Made by a program: the position numbers and the translations under genes. DNA of 5,629 nucleotides from positions 1 through 5,629 of the forward strand of contig JAJBBL010000199.1 in the NCBI GenBank assembly GCA_020532365.1, read 5' to 3'. Shown here piece by piece: positions 1 to 5,152 of the stretch. Source of the stretch: Candidatus Cloacimonadota bacterium. Its GTDB lineage: Bacteria; Cloacimonadota; Cloacimonadia; Cloacimonadales; JAJBBL01. The first letter of the stretch is position 1. Each line of letters begins with the position of its first letter. The notes under the pieces are model-generated. The model worked only from the letters and a program-made list of their open reading frames with translations, was not told the DNA's origin and did not search any database.

Positions 1-1
1 C

Positions 2-424
2 GATGATTTAGTCTACGGGATCAATATTTACGACAAACCAGGAGAGGTTGTTGAGCCTAATCAATTGATTAAAAAGGTTGTCGAACAATTAGACGCCTAT
101 TTTACCGGGGAGAATAAGGTGTTCTCGTTACCTTTGTCGTTTGAAGGGTACACTTCATTCCAGAAGAGTGTGTGGGAGCAATTGGCTAAGATACCGTTTG
201 GTGAAGTAGCCTCTTATGGCGAGCTTGCCAAGCGAGTTAATAATCCTAAGGGTGCTCGTGCGGTGGGAAATGCGTGTGGGAAAAACCCATTTTCGATTGT
301 AATACCTTGTCATCGGGCTATAGGGAGTAGCGGTCAATTGGGTGGATTTTCTTCAGGTTTGGACAATAAACGATGGCTTCTAAAGTATGAAGGGATAACG
401 ACTAAAGAGAATAAGAAAAAATGA
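2..424 (+). CDS. ogt: Methylated-DNA--protein-cysteine methyltransferase (O6-alkylguanine repair), 5' partial
   Basis: Suicide DNA-repair protein that moves alkyl groups from O6-alkylguanine (and O4-alkylthymine) in DNA onto its own cysteine, acting in the cytoplasm. The frame is open from base 2, giving 140 visible residues. A TTG at 65 is not the true start, because family-like sequence (DDLVYGI, then QLDAYFTGE) continues upstream of it. Visible family features are the YFTGE and FSLPL segment that ends the N-terminal domain, FQKSVWEQLAKIPFGEVASYGELA (winged-helix DNA-binding part), an RAVGNACGKNP stretch, and the active-site PCHR with its Cys codon at 308-310, followed by the conserved glycine-rich GGF. 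The residue after PCHR is Ala where Val is usual, a mild variant. Family members are commonly 155-180 residues, so roughly 15-40 residues lie outside the window. The protein ends in a Lys/Asn-rich tail. Symbol ogt is by family; ada C-domain-like or MGMT names are equally possible. Confidence 0.93.
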   Translation, partial: DDLVYGINIYDKPGEVVEPNQLIKKVVEQLDAYFTGENKVFSLPLSFEGYTSFQKSVWEQLAKIPFGEVASYGELAKRVNNPKGARAVGNACGKNPFSIVIPCHRAIGSSGQLGGFSSGLDNKRWLLKYEGITTKENKKK

Positions 425-427
425 AAG

Positions 428-456
428 TTGCCTATAGCTATTAAAAGTGTTACATT
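428..456 (+). promoter_or_regulatory. Possible sigma70-type promoter of tpx
   Basis: A TTGCCT hexamer (428-433) and a TACATT hexamer (451-456) are separated by exactly 17 bases, each matching 4 of 6 consensus positions. Transcription would begin near 463, just before the ribosome-binding site of tpx, giving a very short leader. The -35 lies directly after the stop codon of the alkyltransferase gene, so tpx could also be read through from upstream. This is motif matching only. Confidence 0.35.
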
Positions 457-479
457 CTTAGAAAAAATAGGAGAGTAAT

Positions 480-989
480 ATGACACCTGTAACATTTAAA
501 GAGAATAGAGTGCAACTGTTTGGTAACCTTCCAGAGGTTGGAATTAGTGCACACCCTTTTAAGTTAGTTAAGTCGGATCTGAGTGAGGTTACTCTGGATA
601 GTTTTGCTGGCAAAAACCTCGTTCTTAATATATTTCCAAGTATAGATACACCTGTCTGCGCCGCAGCAGCACGAAAGTTTAACGAAAAAGCTGAGAGTTT
701 GCCCAATACATTGGTTTTAGCAATATCAAAGGATCTCCCTTTTGCACTTAATAGATACTGTGCAGCTGAGGGGCTCGACGATATAATTCCGCTCTCTGCC
801 TTTAGAGATTCTGACTTTGGTGAGAAATATGGGGTTCTGTTGATGGACTCGCCACTCAAAGGGTTATTTGCCAGAGCGGTTGTTGTTATCGATACTAAAG
901 GAAAAGTGGTCTATACGGAGTTAGTACCGGATATAGGACAGGAGCCTGATTACGACAAAGCTGCCGCAGCTTTGGATAATCTTAAATGA
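480..989 (+). CDS. tpx: Thiol peroxidase, atypical 2-Cys peroxiredoxin (Tpx)
   Basis: Reduces hydrogen peroxide and, as is typical of the family, alkyl hydroperoxides, using thioredoxin as reductant. The complete 169-residue length is close to the family norm (E. coli Tpx is 168). The peroxidatic motif PSIDTPVC places the reactive cysteine at residue 60. The resolving cysteine is C94 in RYCAAEGLDD, matching the C61/C95 arrangement of E. coli Tpx. The downstream LSAFRDSDFGEKYGV block and the C-terminal VVVIDTKGKVVYTELVPDIGQEPDYD are also characteristic. The ATG follows a GGAGAG ribosome-binding site (470-475) at suitable spacing. The gene lies 55 bases after the alkyltransferase in the same direction and is closed by a strong terminator, so the pair may form a small stress-defence unit. 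No signal peptide is visible, although some relatives are periplasmic. Confidence 0.97.
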   Translation: MTPVTFKENRVQLFGNLPEVGISAHPFKLVKSDLSEVTLDSFAGKNLVLNIFPSIDTPVCAAAARKFNEKAESLPNTLVLAISKDLPFALNRYCAAEGLDDIIPLSAFRDSDFGEKYGVLLMDSPLKGLFARAVVVIDTKGKVVYTELVPDIGQEPDYDKAAAALDNLK

Positions 990-1008
990 TGACTTGTTGA
1001 TATTTAAT

Positions 1009-1043
1009 GGGGCAGTATCTGAATAAGGTGCTGCCCTTTTTTG
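1009..1043 (+). terminator. Rho-independent terminator of tpx
   Basis: GGGCAG (1010-1015) pairs with CTGCCC (1031-1036). The pairing continues inward through TATCT (1016-1020) against AGGTG (1026-1030) with two G-U pairs, giving an 11-bp stem with a GAATA loop. A run of six T follows at once. The position 20 bases after the tpx stop is ideal. On the minus strand the hairpin is not followed by a T run, so it should be a poor terminator for the convergent sigma-like gene. Confidence 0.88.
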
Positions 1044-1054
1044 TTGGGGAAAAG

Positions 1055-2113
1055 TTAGTTGTTAACCCGGATGGATCGTTTAGGTGTTATTTTTCGAGCT
1101 TGAACAGATTTTGTCGGCAGCATTTTTAACTCTTTTAGATATTTCTCACCGCTAAGCTTAATAAACCCCTCTTCATCTAAAACCTCTATTTTGTCTAAAA
1201 GTTCGGGTGGAACATCAGACTCGTCTATCACATAACGGGAAGACATAAGTTTTGTGTTGGGTACTTTCTTGATTACAAGGTTACCAGATTCATTTACTTC
1301 AAACGTTACTGTGAAATTACTGATAGCTTTCCGATTATCTATAAAGTAGACGTAAATTTTGTACTGCCTTGGTCCAATCAGCTCTACGTCCTGATCAATA
1401 ATTTTCTTTATATTGATGAGTGGTACTTCGGTCGGTATTCCGATCTCTTTGAAATATCGAGACATAGACTCGAAGGATCTCTTTTCGAGGCATTCCTGAT
1501 ATTTTTTGATAAATCGGTTGAGGTTTTCGTTTAGTCTATAGTCTAAAAGATCTTTAGATGTTTTTATCCCTTGGCTTTTAGCGTATTCAGCTCGAATTGC
1601 TTTACGTAGCCTATACATCTTTTGTGTGAGGCTTTTTTTCTTTAGTTTAAGACCTTTAGTGGGGTAATACTCTCTAAGCTTTTGTCCATCAAAGAGATAT
1701 TTCTCAAGCAGAGCTCTCTCTTGCGAGTTAAATTTTGCTCTGATGGTGTTGAGTAGGTCCAAGGAGCGTTCTTTTTCGATTTCTCTACTAACGTCATCGA
1801 TTAGAAAATCTGTGATCCTTTGCTCTACTACATCAAATGAGTCAACCTGTACCTCTTTTTTACGGCTTGCTTGACCGAGCACGAGATATGACTCATTCTT
1901 AGCGGTCTGGGCGATCCAAGACCTGGCGGCGTTAGGGTTTATGTTGCCTTCATTAAGCATGTACCGCATAGTGGTGACCTGAGCTATATCTTCAGCGTCC
2001 TCTTTATGCCTGACGATGGATAGAGCGGTACGAAAAGCTATCTTATTATAATCAAGATAGGCGCCTTTCTCGGTTTTAACCCGTCTTTTACCAAGCGAAA
2101 TTGTTTCAGACAA
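1055..2113 (-). CDS. Sigma70-family (ECF-like) RNA polymerase sigma factor with C-terminal extension
   Basis: Probable alternative sigma factor that directs RNA polymerase to a specific promoter set. Residues ~20-85 resemble sigma region 2: a helix beginning DYNKIAF, then KEDAEDIAQVTTMRY (38-51), then RSWIAQTAKNE (64-74). Residues ~118-178 resemble region 4, with LNTIRAKFNSQERALLEKYLFDG followed by a basic helix-turn-helix (SLTQKMYRLRKAIRAEY). The remaining ~165 residues are not part of a normal ECF factor, which is usually ~170-200 residues long. Within them 193-285 has a helix-then-strands pattern (YKIYVYFIDN, FTVTFEVNESGNLVIKK) reminiscent of the NTF2/SnoaL-like domains fused to some ECF groups; this is a guess at fold level. 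The tail is basic. The start is TTG, chosen because GAAGGGGTGA (minus strand, 2130-2121) is a good ribosome-binding site 7 bases away and the next in-frame ATG (Met49) falls inside region 2. No transmembrane segment is seen. No anti-sigma gene is adjacent. Confidence 0.8.
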   Translation of the reverse strand: MSETISLGKRRVKTEKGAYLDYNKIAFRTALSIVRHKEDAEDIAQVTTMRYMLNEGNINPNAARSWIAQTAKNESYLVLGQASRKKEVQVDSFDVVEQRITDFLIDDVSREIEKERSLDLLNTIRAKFNSQERALLEKYLFDGQKLREYYPTKGLKLKKKSLTQKMYRLRKAIRAEYAKSQGIKTSKDLLDYRLNENLNRFIKKYQECLEKRSFESMSRYFKEIGIPTEVPLINIKKIIDQDVELIGPRQYKIYVYFIDNRKAISNFTVTFEVNESGNLVIKKVPNTKLMSSRYVIDESDVPPELLDKIEVLDEEGFIKLSGEKYLKELKMLPTKSVQARKITPKRSIRVNN

Positions 2114-2171
2114 TGTAACGTCACCCCTTCAAAATTATTTACAATACTTTCAGGAGCATACTGTTCTTTTT

Positions 2172-2200
2172 GTTATAACGTGTCAAGAAAAAATTGACAG
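2172..2200 (-). promoter_or_regulatory. Likely promoter of the sigma-like gene with an internal inverted repeat
   Basis: On the minus strand CTGTCA (2200-2195) and TATAAC (2177-2172) are 17 bases apart and match the sigma70 hexamers at 4/6 and 5/6. Transcription would start near 2165, leaving a ~50-base leader before the TTG start. The inverted repeat TGTCAA-N7-TTGACA (2181-2199) spans the -35 edge and most of the spacer, a typical operator position, so a repressor or autoregulator could act here. The other reading is that the minus-strand TTGACA at 2186-2181 is itself a -35; the best -10 at 17 bases from it (CAGTAT) is poor. Confidence 0.4.
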
Positions 2201-2537
2201 ATAGGCGGGATTAATTGGAAGCTGTAAGCTCTGTTATCATTGATGAAAAGTTACATCGGCTTGAATGATCTATTGTATAGGGCTGATAGGTAGTTTGCAG
2301 CTTATAGTTAAGCTGATAAGGACGATGTATGACTATGTAAGAGGGGGTAGCAGCTCTGAAAATACGCTTGACAGAAAATAGTATTTCGAGGTGTTAAACG
2401 ATTGATACTCAATGGATAAGGAGATGTCTGATAAAATATTTGTGCCTTTATTTTAAGATATAACCGGTTGAGTTGCACCTGATCGTAAAAAATAGGAAAA
2501 ACTATAACTCCCTTCAGGATATACGATTAGGGTTGTT
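2201..2537. other. Gene-poor intergenic stretch with small hairpins
   Basis: No convincing coding sequence is seen on either strand: the only plus-strand reading with a nearby Shine-Dalgarno is an 18-codon frame at 2325-2381 whose AAGGA sits too close to its ATG. The stretch contains a perfect 7-bp hairpin (2298-2315), a GCTGATA direct repeat (2282-2288 and 2312-2318), the palindrome AACCGGTT (2462-2469), and an isolated TTGACA at 2368-2373 without a good -10 partner. It could hold regulatory sites or a small RNA, but nothing here identifies a known RNA family. Confidence 0.4.
2298..2315 (+). repeat. Perfect 7-bp inverted repeat (hairpin)
   Basis: CAGCTTA (2298-2304) and TAAGCTG (2309-2315) flank a TAGT loop. 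No T run follows, so it is not an intrinsic terminator. Part of the left arm (AGCTTATAG, 2299-2307) could instead pair with CTGTAAGCT (2221-2229) with a single G-U pair, an alternative fold if the region is transcribed. It may also be a protein-binding site. The function is unknown. Confidence 0.45.
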
Positions 2538-2567
2538 TTTACGTTGATTGACCCCAGTTCCTAAAAT
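2538..2567 (+). promoter_or_regulatory. Possible promoter of the small secreted protein gene
   Basis: TTTACG (2538-2543, 4/6) and TAAAAT (2562-2567, 5/6) are separated by 18 bases. The predicted start near 2574 gives a leader of about 93 bases. The start would fall at the foot of the hairpin at 2573-2607, which makes this placement more attractive than other TATAAT-like hexamers nearby (for example TATAGT at 2638-2643, too close to the ribosome-binding site). Confidence 0.35.
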
Positions 2568-2572
2568 GCCCT

Positions 2573-2607
2573 CAAACCCGCATCAATAAAGGATGTAATT
2601 AGGTTTG
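2573..2607 (+). other. Imperfect hairpin in the 5' leader of the 78-residue gene
   Basis: The outer stem is CAAACC (2573-2578) with GGTTTG (2602-2607). The inner stem is GCATC (2580-2584) with GATGT (2592-2596), including one G-U pair. The AATAAAG loop closes it, and an asymmetric bulge (AATTA) lies on the 3' side. If transcription starts near 2574 this would be a 5'-terminal stem-loop, a known type of mRNA-stabilising element. No match to a known riboswitch was recognised. Confidence 0.35.
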
Positions 2608-2666
2608 CGTAGATAAAAGCGGAATTAATCTCTCTTATATAGTAGAACGAACTTTCGGAGGAAGAA

Positions 2667-2903
2667 ATGAAAAAATTAATGCTTTTAATCATGTTTGCAG
2701 GACTTTTGGCTTTTGGTGCTATCAAACCAGTACACGCTGATGACCCATACCACGGTGGATCCATTCAATACCCATTAATCACTTGGGATGAGATTGAAGG
2801 TGAATATGAAGTTTTAGGTATTACCCAAGATGGTTACCTCATTATCCGTTATAACGGCAAGATCTATATCTTCGAACCAAGAAAGAAAAGAAATAACGTA
2901 TAA
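2667..2903 (+). CDS. Small secreted protein of unknown function (78 residues)
   Basis: The protein is not recognised. It begins with a clear Sec signal peptide: MKK n-region, hydrophobic core LMLLIMFAGLLAFGA, and a VHA site after which signal peptidase I would cleave (A24|D25). The mature part is ~54 residues with no cysteine, an acidic middle (WDEIEGEYE) and alternating hydrophobic residues (EVLGITQDGYLIIRYNGKIYIFEP) that suggest a small beta-sheet. It ends in a basic tail (RKKRNNV). The ATG follows a strong GGAGGA site (2657-2662). Codon use differs from the neighbours: proline is always CCA, and GGT, CGT, ATC, TTC and AAC are frequent, as expected of a highly expressed gene. It stands alone after a long intergenic region and is followed by a hairpin. 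Export to the periplasm or outside is likely; its role is unknown. Confidence 0.85.
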   Translation: MKKLMLLIMFAGLLAFGAIKPVHADDPYHGGSIQYPLITWDEIEGEYEVLGITQDGYLIIRYNGKIYIFEPRKKRNNV

Positions 2904-2908
2904 TCGGA

Positions 2909-2927
2909 GCTTAAACTACATTTAAGC
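2909..2927 (+). other. Hairpin just after the secreted-protein gene
   Basis: GCTTAAA (2909-2915) pairs perfectly with TTTAAGC (2921-2927) around a CTACA loop, 5 bases after the stop codon. The stem is AT-rich and no T run follows (CAGCGTAG instead), so it is a poor intrinsic terminator. An mRNA 3'-end stabilising or processing element, or a weak attenuator before the downstream operon, is more plausible. Confidence 0.4.
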
Positions 2928-2943
2928 CAGCGTAGTAAAAGAG

Positions 2944-2955
2944 ATAGGTACCTAT
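2944..2955. repeat. Perfect 12-bp palindrome upstream of the sensor operon
   Basis: ATAGGTACCTAT reads identically on both strands and lies 45 bases before the GTG start of the cysteine-rich gene. It has the size and symmetry of a binding site for a dimeric regulator. A TATAGA hexamer (2953-2958) overlaps its right edge and could be a -10, but no -35 of any quality lies at the right distance. Operator status is inference. Confidence 0.4.
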
Positions 2956-3000
2956 AGAGAGGAAAAATATCGTTAATGCTTAACAGGGGGTCGTTTAGTT

Positions 3001-3297
3001 GTGTTGAAAGATGATAGTAAAGGGCTACAGCTGTCGGTTAGAGAGCTAAAGGCATCGAGATCAGATACGGAGAAGAATGCTGCAGATCCACGTCCAGACT
3101 GGGGTGTTTATATAGAGATTAGAGAGCCGAGAGTGCCTCATTTGCAAGGTTCCTACACCATTGCAGATGAAGAGGATATAACGGTCTGTCCGTTTTACGA
3201 CTATTGCTCTAAGCTTGAGAATAATGAAAAATCACTCTTTTGTCTGAAGCGTGAAAAATTGGTCTGTGAAAAAAGAATATCATTGGTAGCCCTATAG
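3001..3297 (+). CDS. Small four-cysteine protein, possible partner of the downstream kinase
   Basis: A 98-residue protein of no family I recognise. The N-terminal half is charged and probably flexible (KDDSKGLQLSVRELKASRSDTEKN). A middle segment, DWGVYIEIREPRVPHLQGSYTIADEEDITV, looks strand-rich. The C-terminal part holds all four cysteines as C63-x5-C69-x11-C81-x7-C89, beginning CPFYDYC, a spacing compatible with a zinc site or an iron-sulfur cluster. There is no signal peptide or membrane segment, so it is cytoplasmic. The start is GTG with AGGGGGT (2985-2991) upstream; TTG at 3004 is possible. It lies 21 bases before the histidine kinase, in the same frame, separated by one TAG; the kinase opens with its own CKTCPIF motif, resembling CPFYDYC here. 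A shared sensing role (redox, oxygen or metal) is inferred from this context. It may also be the N-terminal part of one interrupted kinase gene. Confidence 0.75.
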   Translation: MLKDDSKGLQLSVRELKASRSDTEKNAADPRPDWGVYIEIREPRVPHLQGSYTIADEEDITVCPFYDYCSKLENNEKSLFCLKREKLVCEKRISLVAL

Positions 3298-3318
3298 GTT
3301 GCAAGAAACAGGAATAAT

Positions 3319-4953
3319 ATGGATAATCAGTCGACGATAAAGAACGGGAGTGTATGGTGCAAGACTTGCCCTATCTTTGAAAATGGGGATACTATAAGTG
3401 CTAAAACAGCTCTTACAGGGGACTTGCCTTTGGCGAAGGTTTTTGACTCCCGTCTTACCTTGATCCTGTTGGAACACCTGAAAGACATCGTGCTTTTGGT
3501 CAACAAAGGTGGTATGCTTCTCTACCTCAACTCTTCTGCTAAGGATTTACTTCAGGTTCAAGAAGTATCGGTAATCGGTGAGTATTTGAGCGATCTTTTG
3601 ACCCTTATCAACCCGAGAACTAACGAAATTGTAACCGACCAAAGCTACTTTGATAAACTGTTCGTGGAGAATATAGAACCGAAACAGTATAATGAACTAC
3701 TATACTTTGACGCCAATAGGAGAAGACGACAGGTTTCGCTCAAAATCATCCCGATAAAAGAGGATGATACGCTTACCGGAGCAATGTATATTATCACCGA
3801 CCAGACTGTTTATCATTTGATGGAAGACCAGCTGTTAAAGGTGCAGCAATTACAGTCTCAACGTGAGTTTATCGGCGGAATAGCTCACGACTTTAACAAT
3901 ATTTTGACCAGTATTATGGGGAACATCTCCTTGGCACAGCTGCAGTCTGATAAGCCTGAAAACGTTAAAACAAGACTTACGGCTGCCGAAAAGAATTGTG
4001 AGAAAGCTCAAAATCTATCGTTGCAGTTGATGAACTACTCCAAAGAAGGGATACCAAATAAAAAATGTGGCTCTATTCTCGAAATAGCTGAAGAGACAGC
4101 GAGGTTTGTAAGTCACGGCTCTAACGTTAACGTTGAATTTAACTTTGCTAAAGATGTAAGTCCGTTGGAATTTGATGCTGTGCAGATTAGTCAGGTGATT
4201 AACAATTTAGTGCTTAACGCTACTCAGGCAATGCCGAGCGGTGGAACAGTTACTATCAGTTGTTGCAATTTTAAGGTTACCAAAAATGATCAGCTACCTA
4301 TTACGCCGGGTGACTACGTAAACATCAGGATTGCGGATAATGGGATCGGTATAGCTGCCGACTATTTAAATCGTATTTTTGAACCATTTTTCACGACTAA
4401 AGAGACTGGTTATGGGATAGGTCTCGCCTCCTGCCGCAAGATAATTAATAATCATAACGGACATATAAGTGTAAGCTCGCAGTTAGGAGAGGGCACGGAG
4501 TTCAATATCTTCCTACCAGTTTCAAGCTTATCGAGGTGTGAGGTAGAGGAGAGTAGCGAGCAAAAAGACTATAATGGTGACGGAAAAGTATTGTTGTTGG
4601 ACGACGATCCAGAAGTAAGAAAGATTTTTGAGAAGATGTTGATTTTATTTGGTTATGAAGTTGAGCACGCTTCAAATGAAAAAGAGGCGTTAGCTCTGTT
4701 TCGAGAGTCGGTAAGTAGTAGCGATAAATATAAGTTTGTGATAGTTGATCTTACCCTTAAGGGTGGAGCCAGCGGGTATGACACCTTTAAAAAGCTACGT
4801 GCTGTGGACAATAATGTGAAGGCGATTTTGACTACCGGCTATTTGAATAATCCGATGCTGAAGGATTATCGAGAGTTAGGTTTTGTTGGATATTTAGCGA
4901 AGCCTTTTAGATTACAGGAGTTAATTTTACTTCTCTCGAATATACGTGATTAG
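3319..4953 (+). CDS. Soluble hybrid sensor histidine kinase (CxxC-PAS-DHp-CA-REC)
   Basis: Signal-transduction kinase of 544 residues with no transmembrane segment, hence a cytoplasmic sensor. Order: a short N-terminus with WCKTCPIF (C14, C17); a PAS-like sensor, ~45-165 (DIVLLVNKGGMLLYLNSSA through GAMYIITD); a dimerisation helix with phosphoacceptor H190 in GGIAHDFNNILT; an ATPase domain, ~280-402, with N-box (INNLVLNATQAM), G1 (DNGIGI, 340-345), F-box (FEPFFTTK) and G2 (GYGIGLA); then a receiver domain, ~422-540, with acidic pocket D429/D430, phosphoacceptor D477 in VIVDLTLKGG, T505/T506 and K528 in AKPF. All key residues are present, so the kinase should be active. It lacks an Hpt or DNA-binding output, so phosphate must pass to a partner encoded elsewhere, or the receiver feeds back on the kinase. 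The ATG has AGGA (3310-3313) 5 bases upstream. It is likely co-transcribed with the four-cysteine gene. Confidence 0.93.
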   Translation: MDNQSTIKNGSVWCKTCPIFENGDTISAKTALTGDLPLAKVFDSRLTLILLEHLKDIVLLVNKGGMLLYLNSSAKDLLQVQEVSVIGEYLSDLLTLINPRTNEIVTDQSYFDKLFVENIEPKQYNELLYFDANRRRRQVSLKIIPIKEDDTLTGAMYIITDQTVYHLMEDQLLKVQQLQSQREFIGGIAHDFNNILTSIMGNISLAQLQSDKPENVKTRLTAAEKNCEKAQNLSLQLMNYSKEGIPNKKCGSILEIAEETARFVSHGSNVNVEFNFAKDVSPLEFDAVQISQVINNLVLNATQAMPSGGTVTISCCNFKVTKNDQLPITPGDYVNIRIADNGIGIAADYLNRIFEPFFTTKETGYGIGLASCRKIINNHNGHISVSSQLGEGTEFNIFLPVSSLSRCEVEESSEQKDYNGDGKVLLLDDDPEVRKIFEKMLILFGYEVEHASNEKEALALFRESVSSSDKYKFVIVDLTLKGGASGYDTFKKLRAVDNNVKAILTTGYLNNPMLKDYRELGFVGYLAKPFRLQELILLLSNIRD

Positions 4954-5018
4954 CTCTAATAACTCATTTACTTTAGGTGTTTAAGGAATCATATATAGTT
5001 GTCACATAACGTTGTAAA

Positions 5019-5048
5019 CCCTCTTTACGAGGGCTTATCTTTTATTTA
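5019..5048 (+). terminator. Probable intrinsic terminator after the kinase
   Basis: CCCTC (5019-5023) pairs with GAGGG (5029-5033) around a TTTAC loop and is followed by a T-rich but interrupted tail (CTTATCTTTTATTT). It lies ~65 bases after the kinase stop, with the next gene's promoter beyond it. The stem is short, so efficiency is uncertain. Confidence 0.55.
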
Positions 5049-5086
5049 GACCCTGCTTCGAGTTATCAATATCAGCGAGAAAGTGC

Positions 5087-5116
5087 TTGACTTGATACCT
5101 CATTTTAAAAGATAAA
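5087..5116 (+). promoter_or_regulatory. Likely promoter of the TPR-protein gene
   Basis: TTGACT (5087-5092, 5/6) and GATAAA (5111-5116, 4/6) are spaced by 18 bases. Transcription would begin near 5123, giving a ~30-base leader containing the GGAGGA ribosome-binding site (5143-5148). The upstream terminator makes an independent promoter necessary, which supports the call. Confidence 0.5.
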
Positions 5117-5152
5117 CACGATTAGTGTTACTATATTAAGTTGGAGGAAAGA

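Noticed and set aside
65..67. TTG as start of the alkyltransferase
   Set aside because: The frame is open upstream to the window edge with sequence typical of the family's N-terminal domain, so the true start lies outside.
155..337. Minus-strand open frame opposite the alkyltransferase
   Set aside because: It lies entirely antisense to the conserved core including PCHR, and has no ribosome-binding site or family-like sequence.
458..859. 133-codon minus-strand open frame opposite tpx
   Set aside because: The plus strand encodes a full, conserved Tpx. The antisense frame is low in family-like features and is a by-product of that coding sequence.
2325..2381. 18-codon plus-strand frame preceded by AAGGA
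   Set aside because: The AAGGA ends only two bases before the ATG, too close for normal initiation, and the product (MYDYVRGGSSSENTLDRK) has no recognisable feature.
2484..2543. Inverted repeat CGTAAAAA / TTTTTACG with a 44-base loop
   Set aside because: The arms are A/T runs with a long loop, easily arising by chance in AT-rich DNA, and the right arm overlaps the proposed -35 of the next gene.
2561..2764. 67-codon minus-strand frame over the secreted-protein gene start
   Set aside because: It overlaps the signal-peptide region and leader of a well-supported plus-strand gene and has no start context of its own.
3292..3477. 61-codon minus-strand frame at the kinase N-terminus
   Set aside because: It is antisense to the kinase start and its CxxC motif, with no supporting signals.
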